DNA from: Aeromicrobium sp. Leaf245
GTDB taxonomy: Bacteria > Actinomycetota > Actinomycetes > Propionibacteriales > Nocardioidaceae
Length of the DNA: 64,000 bases
Reading direction: 5' to 3'
NCBI RefSeq assembly: GCF_942548115.1
Contig: NZ_OW824151.1
Span: forward strand, 3,038,001 to 3,102,000
A program made the position numbers and the translations under genes. Below the pieces are notes generated by a model. The model searched no databases, was not told the origin of the DNA, and was given only the letters and a program-made list of their open reading frames with translations. Within the stretch, counting starts at the first letter, position 1. Every line of letters begins with the position of its first letter. Below are positions 57,413-64,000 of this stretch, in pieces.

Positions 57413-59212
57413 ATGCTGATGCCGACCTTCCCGGGACGTTCGGGACGGGTCACGTCGGGCGACGACGCCCCACCCCACGAGGCACCGCTCCACGAGGCAC
57501 AGCCCCAGGTCGCGCCCAGCGAGGTCTTCGCTGCGCAGTTCCTCTTCCTCACGGCCCTCGCCTTCCCGGTCGTCGCCGCGATCGCCACGTCGCTGCCCGC
57601 GCACCCCGCGGTCTTCACCGTCGGTGCCGTCCTGGCCGGGTTCACGGCGATCCTGTCGGCCCTGCTCGGCTCGCTCGGCATCGAGCGTCGCGGCGCCACC
57701 GTGGTCGCGGCGACCCTGATCTGCCTGCTCGACGTCGTGGTGTGCAGCCTGCTGTTCTTCGCCGCACCGGGGTCGGGCTTCTTCGTCCTCGCCGTCCTCC
57801 CGGTGGCCTGGGTCGCCGTCCAGCTGCCGACGCCTCCGCGTGTCATCGTGCTCTCGGCGAGCCTCGTCGGACTGCTCACGGCCCAGGCCGTCAAGGACCT
57901 GAACGGCGACCAGCCCTGGCGGGCCGGCGTGGCGACGGTGCTCAACCTCGGCCTGCTCCTGTGCATGTCGTCGTGGGCGGGAAGCCGCTGGACCCGGCGG
58001 AACGTCGCGCAGCGTCGCCTCCTGGAGGCCCAGACCCGGCTCGTCGGGTCGGCGCTGGACTCGGCGCGCACCCAGGAGCGGGTGCTCGCGGAGGTGCTCG
58101 ACGTGGTCGACTTCGTAGTGGTGACGTTCAACGCCGACGGCACCACGTCGGCCAACCGTGCCGCCGAGGACCTGGCCCGTCGCATCGGCGCGGTCGACGC
58201 CGCGTCGGTCGTGCGCGACGGGCCGTTCTACCTCGCGGACGGCACCACCCCCCTGGACTCCCGGTCCCACCCGCTCACGCTCTCGCGGGCGGGCGAGGAG
58301 GTCGAGCGCGCCCTGGTGCGCCTCGGCCATCCCGGGCCTTCGCAGGTACCGCTCCACGTGAGCGTGCGTCGGGTGGCCAGCCACCGGTCGGAGCGGTACG
58401 TCGTGGTCGCCCGTGACGTGAGCCGCGAGCTGGCCGACGAGCAGGCGCGCGACGACGCCGTGGCGGCCGTGTCCCACGAGATCAAGACGCCTCTCACGTC
58501 GGCCCTCGGCTACCTGGAGCTCGCCCTCGCCGAGCCCGACCTCGGCGACGAGGCGCGCGAGCTGATGGAGGTCGCGCTCGAGAACACCGAGCGCATGCTG
58601 GCGCTCTCGCGAGACTTCCTGACCGCCCGCAGCCGCACCCCGGGCGTCCCCCTCAGGATCGTGCGCGAGTCCTGCACCCCCAGCGCGGTGGTCCGGCAGG
58701 CGGTCGAGGGCGTCCGTCCCGTGGCCACCGAACGTCTGGTCACGGTCCGCGTCGACGCCGCCACCGAGATCGACATCGCTGCCGATCCGCTGCGTCTGCG
58801 CCAGGTCGTGGACAACCTGCTCACCAACGCCGTGAAGTACAACCGGTACGACGGCACCATCGAGGTGTCGGTCCGCGAGGTGACGCGGCCTCGACCGGTC
58901 GAGGCCGACGGCGGCGCCGGGTCGCCCCACGGAGCCCCCGCGGTCCCGGGGGTGGAGATCGTCGTCGCCGACACCGGCCACGGCATGACCGAGGACGAGC
59001 TGCAGGCGCTCTTCACCCGCTTCTACCGAACGAGGGGCGCGCGTGACTCCGGCGTGCAGGGCACAGGCCTCGGGCTGAGCATCGCGCAACAGATCGTCGA
59101 GGCGCACGGCGGCGTCATCGACATCCGCAGCCGGCCCGAGCAGGGCACCACGGTCTCGGTCTGGCTGCCCGCCTCCGCCGACGTCTCGTCGGCGGAGCAG
59201 GACGTGGCCTGA
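57413..59212 (+). CDS. Multi-pass membrane sensor histidine kinase
   Basis: 599 residues. Five to six hydrophobic helices (about 42-60, 66-88, 97-116, 122-138, 144-160 and 172-188) form a sensor region with little extracellular loop, so it may sense membrane state or a hydrophobic signal. A PAS-like segment (about 225-335) follows, then the DHp H-box AAVSHEIKTPLTSALGYLEL (His about 355) and a HATPase with N-box QVVDNLLTNAVKYN, ADTGHGM and GTGLGLS. It overlaps the GGDEF-like gene by one base (TGATG). The OmpR-type regulator at 62689 in the same block is the obvious candidate partner. Confidence 0.92.
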   Translation: MLMPTFPGRSGRVTSGDDAPPHEAPLHEAQPQVAPSEVFAAQFLFLTALAFPVVAAIATSLPAHPAVFTVGAVLAGFTAILSALLGSLGIERRGATVVAATLICLLDVVVCSLLFFAAPGSGFFVLAVLPVAWVAVQLPTPPRVIVLSASLVGLLTAQAVKDLNGDQPWRAGVATVLNLGLLLCMSSWAGSRWTRRNVAQRRLLEAQTRLVGSALDSARTQERVLAEVLDVVDFVVVTFNADGTTSANRAAEDLARRIGAVDAASVVRDGPFYLADGTTPLDSRSHPLTLSRAGEEVERALVRLGHPGPSQVPLHVSVRRVASHRSERYVVVARDVSRELADEQARDDAVAAVSHEIKTPLTSALGYLELALAEPDLGDEARELMEVALENTERMLALSRDFLTARSRTPGVPLRIVRESCTPSAVVRQAVEGVRPVATERLVTVRVDAATEIDIAADPLRLRQVVDNLLTNAVKYNRYDGTIEVSVREVTRPRPVEADGGAGSPHGAPAVPGVEIVVADTGHGMTEDELQALFTRFYRTRGARDSGVQGTGLGLSIAQQIVEAHGGVIDIRSRPEQGTTVSVWLPASADVSSAEQDVA

Positions 59213-60291
59213 TGACCTCGTCCGAGCTGTTCCTCGCCGGGACCCTCACGGTCTTCCTCGCGGTCGCGGTGCCGTTCGCGCTGACGACCGCCCTGCGGCA
59301 CAACGATCCGGCCAACCGGCTGTGGTGCGGAAGCCTCATGGCGGCCCTGGGTGCGGGTCTCGCCCCGCTCATCGACCAGGTATTCGTGCGGACGGTCGAA
59401 GTGGAGGCCGCGGGGGCGGCGTGTGCCGTGATGACCTTGGGCCTGATGTGGTCGGGCGTGCGTTGGTTCCGGGGCGCGACTCCCCTGCCGGCAGCACCCC
59501 TGCTGGTCGCCGCCGTCGTGCTGGTCGCCTGGTTCGCCCTCTCCGCCGCCGGGTCGGCCGTCATCCCGTCGGGCTACCTCGCGGCCTCGGGCTTCGCGGT
59601 CGCCACCATCGTGGAGCTGCACCGCGGACCCATGCGCCTGAATGTCAACGTCAGCCTCCTGCAGGTCGTCCTCGGCCTCTTCGCCGCCGCCGCGACGATC
59701 AACTCCCTCGTCCACCGAGGCGACGACGGCTCCACCTTGCTCCCGGCGACGTTCCTGGTGGTCGCGACCACGGTCGGCCTGCAGCTGCTGGTGTCGATGC
59801 GCGCCGAGCGGGACGGCGCGTGGTGGTCCGAGGACCACGGCACGGGACGTGCGTTCGGCGTGCACTCCCGCGGCCAGTTCCTGGAGGCCGCGTCCGACCG
59901 GCTCGGTCGGCTGGAGCTGCGCGGCGGGCATGCCGCCCTCCTGCTGGCCGAGGTGACGGACCTCGCGGAGCTGAACGAGGCCTTCGGTCGGCGTGGCGGC
60001 GACCTGGCCCTCTCCACGCTGGCCGACACCCTGCGCCGGCACGTGCCCGCCTGGTCGGTGCTGGGATACCTGGGCGTCGGCCGGTTCGCCGTCCTCGCAC
60101 CGGCGGACTCACCCGAGCGTGCGGCCGAGATGGCCGCGGCCGTCGAGCACGCCCTCTACACGAGGTCCACGGAGCCGGACCAGCCGCAGGACGTCCCGGT
60201 CCCGGTGCTGCTGGGCACGGCGGACACCTACACGTCACGCGCCGACCTGACCGCGCTGATGACGGCGGCGGAGGCTGCTCGACACGCTTGA
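59212..60291 (+). CDS. Six-helix membrane protein with degenerate GGDEF domain
   Basis: 359 residues. Six hydrophobic helices (about 1-200) precede a GGDEF-like domain (about 225-355). The N-terminal part of that fold (LLLAEVTDLAELNEAFGRRGGDLALSTLADTLRRHV) is well kept, but the active-site hairpin reads YLGVGRFAVLAP where active diguanylate cyclases have RxGGDEFxxLLP. The acidic catalytic residues and the first glycine pair are lost, so c-di-GMP synthesis is not expected; it may bind nucleotide or act as a scaffold. It is translationally coupled to the histidine kinase. Confidence 0.85.
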   Translation: MTSSELFLAGTLTVFLAVAVPFALTTALRHNDPANRLWCGSLMAALGAGLAPLIDQVFVRTVEVEAAGAACAVMTLGLMWSGVRWFRGATPLPAAPLLVAAVVLVAWFALSAAGSAVIPSGYLAASGFAVATIVELHRGPMRLNVNVSLLQVVLGLFAAAATINSLVHRGDDGSTLLPATFLVVATTVGLQLLVSMRAERDGAWWSEDHGTGRAFGVHSRGQFLEAASDRLGRLELRGGHAALLLAEVTDLAELNEAFGRRGGDLALSTLADTLRRHVPAWSVLGYLGVGRFAVLAPADSPERAAEMAAAVEHALYTRSTEPDQPQDVPVPVLLGTADTYTSRADLTALMTAAEAARHA

Positions 60292-60314
60292 GGCAATCTT
60301 GAGCAGACCTTGAT
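60287..60314 (+). promoter_or_regulatory. Three CTTGA repeats with an exact 11-bp period
   Basis: CTTGAG at 60287-60292 and 60298-60303, then CTTGAT at 60309-60314. An 11-bp direct-repeat period is the classical arrangement of PhoB/OmpR-type regulators, whose dimers bind tandem half-sites on one face of the helix. It starts in the last codons of the GGDEF-like gene and lies 73 bp upstream of the glycosyltransferase start. The RR encoded at 62689 is a winged-helix regulator of that class. Confidence 0.6.
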
Positions 60315-60386
60315 CACGCACCGAGGCGAAACCTGAGCGTGAGGCACCAGGCTGGTCGGACCGACCGATCCCTGCAGGAGCCCTCA

Positions 60387-61847
60387 GTGTCGTACGACCC
60401 CAGCGGACCCATGGACCGCCACCCCCTCGCCTTCGACGCCTCACCCGAGGCGTTGCACCGCGCGCTCGGCGCTGCCGTCGAGGAGGTGGCCGGGAGCATC
60501 AAGCCCCGCGCCACCGTGGCGTGCGTCGTCCCCTCGTACAACGAGGCCGAGACGATCGCCTCCGTCCTGGATGCCCTGCTCGTGCAGACCCGTCTGCCCG
60601 ACGTGATCCACGTCGTCGTGAACAACACGACCGACGAGACCGTGGAGATCGCCGGCCACTACGCCGGGCAGCACGTGCTGGACCGTCCGGAGGGCACCCA
60701 GCTGGTCGAGATCTTCGTGCACGACATCGGCGAGAACCCCGACAAGAAGGTCGGCGCGCTCAACTACGGCTTCTTCCTGGCGGAGGGCTGCGACTACATC
60801 ATCGGCGTCGACGGTGACACCACGCCCGAGCCGACCGCGATCAAGGACCTCGTCGACGAGATCATGAGCGACGACCGCATCGGCGGCATCTCCGCGATCT
60901 ACAGCATCGACGACAGCGCCCTGCCGACCGCCATGGCCAAGTTCCTCACCGCCGGGCAGCGCGCCCAGTTCGCCGCCTTCAACATGCAGAACCTGTTGCG
61001 CGGCCGGAACATGGCCGTCCTCGGCGGGCAGTTCTCCATCTTCTCCACGCAGGCGCTGCGCGACGTCATGACGCTCACCCACCAGCGCGCGCCCTGGGTC
61101 AAGGACAGCGAGGTCGAGGACTCCCTGCTGTCGCTGCAGATCAAGAGCGCCGGCTACCTGACGAAGATCAGCGCCACCGCCCGCGCCCACGTGGGTGGCA
61201 TGAACACGCTGCGCGCCCTCGACGCCCAGCAGGTGAAGTGGAACTTCGGCGCGATCGAGCTGATGTGGCCGGGCCAGCGCGGTGACACGAAGGGACAGCC
61301 CTTCCACCCCAACCTGCGGCTGCGCTGGTTCGAGCACCTCTCGATGGTGCTCAACATCATCACGCGCGCCATGTTCTTCTCCCTGCTGCTCGCCAGCCTG
61401 TCGATCGACGCCTTCGTGTTCAGCCCGTGGTGGCTGATCCCACCGGTCGTCGCGATCCTGCTCAACTACCGGGTCGCCCGCTCCATGCACTACGGCCACC
61501 GGCGGGACATCCTCTTCGCCGTGCTGCTGCTGCCCGCCGAGATCTACATGTGGATCCGGATCGGGCACTTCGTGCGCGCGTGGACGAAGTTCGCGAGCCG
61601 CAAGCAGACCGACAACTGGGCGGCGCAGGCGAAGGCCGAGCGCGGCTCGGGCAACAGCTACCTGTACCCCTTCGCCATCGCGCTGCTCGTGTTCGCGGCC
61701 GCCGCCGCCGCGTGGATGCAGCTGCCCATCGGGTTGAGGTCCGACGTGCTCGCCGTCGGCTGGCCGATCCTCGGCGTCATCACCGTGTCCCAGACCTTCT
61801 GGATGGGCATCAAGATCCTGCGCAACTACCGTGGCTACACGGTGTGA
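60387..61847 (+). CDS. Cellulose-synthase-like processive GT2 glycosyltransferase
   Basis: 486 residues from the GTG at 60387, with AGGAG 6 nt upstream; the longer frame has no site. The cytoplasmic GT-A domain contains VPSYNEAE (about 48-55), the DGD metal motif (142-144), the VEDS general-base region (243-246) and QQVKW (281-285), a variant of the processive-synthase QxxRW. C-terminal hydrophobic helices (about 320-410 and 430-480) would form the translocation channel. No N-terminal helix or PilZ domain is present. This resembles CslA/PgaC-type enzymes making beta-linked polysaccharide; the sugar is not known. Downstream are a lipoprotein and, beyond the regulator, a GH6 cellulase. Confidence 0.88.
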   Translation: MSYDPSGPMDRHPLAFDASPEALHRALGAAVEEVAGSIKPRATVACVVPSYNEAETIASVLDALLVQTRLPDVIHVVVNNTTDETVEIAGHYAGQHVLDRPEGTQLVEIFVHDIGENPDKKVGALNYGFFLAEGCDYIIGVDGDTTPEPTAIKDLVDEIMSDDRIGGISAIYSIDDSALPTAMAKFLTAGQRAQFAAFNMQNLLRGRNMAVLGGQFSIFSTQALRDVMTLTHQRAPWVKDSEVEDSLLSLQIKSAGYLTKISATARAHVGGMNTLRALDAQQVKWNFGAIELMWPGQRGDTKGQPFHPNLRLRWFEHLSMVLNIITRAMFFSLLLASLSIDAFVFSPWWLIPPVVAILLNYRVARSMHYGHRRDILFAVLLLPAEIYMWIRIGHFVRAWTKFASRKQTDNWAAQAKAERGSGNSYLYPFAIALLVFAAAAAAWMQLPIGLRSDVLAVGWPILGVITVSQTFWMGIKILRNYRGYTV

Positions 61848-61898
61848 GCGCCCGACCGACCACCACCTCGCACCCCTGCTTCCCGAAGGAAACCTCTC

Positions 61899-62627
61899 GT
61901 GACCAGCGCTCAGCCCCGCCCGTCCCGTCGCGCCCGCCGGCCCCTCGCCGCCGTCGTGACCGCCGTCGCCCTCGCCCTCGTGCTCTCCTCGTGCGGCGTC
62001 CTGAAGGAGGACGCGCCACAGGCCGACGAGCCCGCGCCGACGGCCTCGGCCACCGCGGCCTTCGACTCTCAGTTCACCCGTGACGGCACGTTCCAGTCGC
62101 ACGTCAAGGTCGGCTCGATGGACTTCGTCTACACGATCTGGCCGACCAAGTCGACGCCGCGCACCAACGAGTGGTACCCCGGCGGCGACAAGTACTTCTC
62201 CTTCACGCTCCAGTCCTACGACCTGTCCCGCAAGCTCCGCGACAAGTTCAGCAAGAAGCGCAAGGTCTACCTCGACCGCATCGAGGTGACGTCGGCGACC
62301 ACCACGCCCTCCGGTGCCGTCGAGAACCCCTACGAGCTCGACGAGGAGGCGAAGAAGATCACCTTCGACCCGCAGCCGGTCTCGACGAAGTACGGCATGC
62401 TCATCACCTCGCCCAAGGGCGCGTTCGAGCTGCGCAACCAGAAGATCGGCCCGCTGGCCGCCGACACCCAGGGCGTCACGCTCACCTTCAGCGCGACGGT
62501 CTGGATCCAGAAGTCACGCGGCAGCGACGAGTACGAGCCCGAGCTGGTGACCCAGGAGGTCCCCATCGCGATCTTCGCCTCGAAGAAGCCGACCGAGGCC
62601 CAGAAGATCCCGATCAACGCCAACTGA
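61899..62627 (+). CDS. Secreted lipoprotein of the polysaccharide block
   Basis: 242 residues, GTG after GAAGGA. A signal peptide with lipobox LSSC (Cys about 32) is followed by a Glu/Pro/Ala linker and a beta-rich domain (about 55-240) with FVYTIWPTKSTPRTNEWYPGGDKYFSFTL, KKRKVYLDRIEV and GVTLTFSATVWIQKSRGS. I do not recognise the family. It is anchored outside the membrane, 51 bp after the glycosyltransferase gene and in the same direction, so a part in export, modification or display of the polymer is the simplest inference. Confidence 0.8.
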   Translation: MTSAQPRPSRRARRPLAAVVTAVALALVLSSCGVLKEDAPQADEPAPTASATAAFDSQFTRDGTFQSHVKVGSMDFVYTIWPTKSTPRTNEWYPGGDKYFSFTLQSYDLSRKLRDKFSKKRKVYLDRIEVTSATTTPSGAVENPYELDEEAKKITFDPQPVSTKYGMLITSPKGAFELRNQKIGPLAADTQGVTLTFSATVWIQKSRGSDEYEPELVTQEVPIAIFASKKPTEAQKIPINAN

Positions 62628-62648
62628 CGGCGCCACGCCAGGCGTTGC

Positions 62649-62678
62649 GGGCGCGGGTTCCTCCGGGGGCTCGCGCCC
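62649..62678. terminator. Hairpin between lipoprotein and response-regulator genes
   Basis: GGGCGCG (62649-62655) and CGCGCCC (62672-62678) make a 7-bp stem with a 16-nt loop between the two convergent stop codons. It lacks a U-tract. Confidence 0.55.
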
Positions 62679-62688
62679 TACGTCCGGC

Positions 62689-63744
62689 TCAGCCGTCCTC
62701 GGCCATGCGGTAGCCGACGCCCCGCACGGTCTCGATCCAGCGCGGCGTGGTGCTGGAGTCGCCGAGCTTGCGACGGATGTTGGCCATGTGCACCTCGACG
62801 GCGCGCTTGTCGGCCTCGTTCACGAAGTAGGTCGTGACGTAGTTCTGGCCGCGCAGCGTGAGGACGAGGTCGGCCTTGCTCCGCACACGGCGTCCGGTCG
62901 TCAGCAGCGAGGCGACGAGGTCGAACTCGGTCCGGGTGAGGTCGGCGTTGCGTCCGTCGACCACGACCGTCCGCGTGTCCACGTTGACGGCGAGTCCGTT
63001 GGAGCGGAGCCAGGCGTCCGCACCGGTGGCGGGGGCTGCAGCGGCACCCGCGCTCACGGAGGGGGCGTGGGCGACGCCCACGCGACCCGCGGAGGACCAG
63101 CCACCGGCGGAGGGCGGCGCTGCCGGAGCCGAGTGCACCGGGTGCGCGGACGAGTGAGGAGGGTGGGTCTGCGGCGCTGCGTGCTGGGCTGCTGCCTGCT
63201 GGGCGACGGCATGATGAGCAGCGGGCGACGGCGCGACCTCGCGCTGGGGCAGGTGCTGCTGCTCCGCGTCGGACCGAGTGGGCTCGGCCGCGGGCTGGGC
63301 CCACTGCTGGGGCTGCGCCGGACTGGTCCGGTCGGTCGCGGCGGCTGCAGCAGTGGTGGTCACGTGCTGACGCGGGCGACGCATCACGGACTCGATCCGG
63401 GCGCGGAGCTCGCGGGGCCGGAACGGCTTCACGAGGTAGTCGTCGGCGCCGGAGTCGAGTCCCTGCACGACGTCGATCTCGTCGTCCAGACCGGTGAGCA
63501 TGATGATGTAGGTGGAGCTGAACTCGCGGATCAGCTTGGCGGCCGCGAAGCCGTCCATGCCGGGCATGTTGACGTCGAGGGTGGTGAGCTCGGGATCGTG
63601 GGCGCGTACCGCCTCGACGCCCTCGGCGCCGTCCTTGGTCAGGATGACCTCGAAACCGCTCCGGACGAGGATCGTGCGCAGGAGGTGCCGGACGTCGGCG
63701 TCATCCTCGATGACGACCGCAAGGCGTGCAGAACTCTCTCCCAT
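62689..63744 (-). CDS. OmpR/PhoB-type response regulator with very long linker
   Basis: 351 residues, ATG at 63744. The receiver (about 1-125) has VVIEDDADV, the phospho-Asp in TLDVNMPGMDG and the Lys in DYLVKPFRP. The winged helix (about 250-351) has VDGRNADLTRTEFDLVASL and AVEVHMANIRRKLGDS. Between them lies an approximately 120-residue linker rich in Ala, His, Gln, Pro and Ser (runs such as HHAVAQQAAAQHAA), whereas PhoB-like linkers are usually under 30. It faces the kinase/polysaccharide genes and probably works with the kinase at 57413. The 11-bp-period repeat at 60287 suits its class. Confidence 0.92.
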   Translation of the reverse strand: MGESSARLAVVIEDDADVRHLLRTILVRSGFEVILTKDGAEGVEAVRAHDPELTTLDVNMPGMDGFAAAKLIREFSSTYIIMLTGLDDEIDVVQGLDSGADDYLVKPFRPRELRARIESVMRRPRQHVTTTAAAAATDRTSPAQPQQWAQPAAEPTRSDAEQQHLPQREVAPSPAAHHAVAQQAAAQHAAPQTHPPHSSAHPVHSAPAAPPSAGGWSSAGRVGVAHAPSVSAGAAAAPATGADAWLRSNGLAVNVDTRTVVVDGRNADLTRTEFDLVASLLTTGRRVRSKADLVLTLRGQNYVTTYFVNEADKRAVEVHMANIRRKLGDSSTTPRWIETVRGVGYRMAEDG

Positions 63745-63810
63745 GGGTCGAGCGTAGCAACGACGGCGTCCATCGCCCCTGAAACCGCAGGAATGCGCTG
63801 CGGGTCACGA

Positions 63811-64000
63811 TCACCAGCCAGCAGCGCGAGCGAGCTCGAGGGCCCGCTCGGTCCACCACGTGCCGGCCGCCGGACCACCTCCGCAGGAGCCGTCGCTCTC
63901 ACCCGGCGGCTTGATCCAGAGATGGGCGTCCAGGCGCCCGTCGCCGACCGAGGGCGCGCGGCCGAGGGCCCGGCCCGGAGGGTTGCACCACTGTCCGTCG
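63811..64000 (-). CDS. Glycosyl hydrolase family 6 (cellulase), 3' end only
   Basis: The last 62 codons before the stop at 63811 are visible; the gene continues past the right edge. They read DGQWCNPPGRALGRAP, then DAHLWIKPPGESDGSC, then GPAAGTWWTERALELARAA. WCNPxGRALG and LWIKPPGESDG with the following CGGGPAAGTWW are the signature of the C-terminal part of GH6 endoglucanases/cellobiohydrolases (the paired cysteines and the catalytic-site loop lysine and glutamate). It probably cleaves a beta-1,4-glucan. Position near a CslA-like synthase recalls the Streptomyces cslA-cslZ arrangement. Length and secretion signal cannot be judged. Confidence 0.8.
   Translation of the reverse strand, partial: DGQWCNPPGRALGRAPSVGDGRLDAHLWIKPPGESDGSCGGGPAAGTWWTERALELARAAGW

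Overview
The window is a stretch of high-GC actinobacterial chromosome. It is most like Nocardioidaceae or another non-mycolate Actinomycetota, with Aeromicrobium or Nocardioides as my best guess from gene content; no rRNA marker is present. The evidence is a WhiB2 regulator, MtrA-MtrB-LpqB, an actinobacterial acyl-CoA carboxylase set with an epsilon subunit, many GTG starts, and gene order matching the Mycobacterium tuberculosis Rv3231c-Rv3303c interval in blocks. Mycolate genes are absent and teichoic-acid-type genes are present. I see no rRNA or tRNA gene, transposase, integrase or CRISPR array.

Layout. (1) 0-20 kb holds LysM and Rv3235-like genes, convergent secA, a YcaQ-like DNA glycosylase, an orphan LuxR-type regulator, hpf, comF, lpqB-mtrB-mtrA, ahcY, a Trm112-like protein, manB, DUF3499, a zincin-like protein, DUF5719, a large membrane glycosyltransferase and whiB2. 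(2) 20-29 kb is an envelope glycopolymer block: a TIGR03089 protein, a two-gene polymer-export ABC transporter, a TagF-like transferase, three LytR-CpsA-Psr ligases and a small acetyltransferase. (3) 29.2-29.9 kb is a gene-free repeat island. (4) 30-46 kb is mostly metabolism: a flavin reductase with a SoxR-box promoter, two acyl-CoA dehydrogenases, mqo, purE, purK, an adenylate cyclase, a PH-domain membrane protein, birA, accD5, accE, maf and accA3. (5) 46-57 kb holds two peptidoglycan-recognition amidases (one fused to SpoIID), lpdA, mfd, pth and the L25/Ctc gene. (6) 57.4-64 kb holds a membrane histidine kinase, a degenerate GGDEF protein, a cellulose-synthase-like glycosyltransferase, a lipoprotein, an OmpR-type regulator and the 3' end of a GH6 cellulase. 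This last block is the best candidate for a self-contained regulated exopolysaccharide system.

Themes. Envelope biology dominates. MtrAB is encoded here, and a triple GTCACA direct repeat resembling its binding site precedes the amidase-SpoIID gene. Several genes have a TAnnnT -10 element ending 6-7 nt before the start codon, which points to leaderless mRNAs. Three intergenic regions (29.6, 35.4 and 41.8 kb) carry short units repeated in both orientations, REP/BIME-like, that no gene explains. The final block has a regulator gene and an 11-bp-period triple repeat in front of its glycosyltransferase gene.
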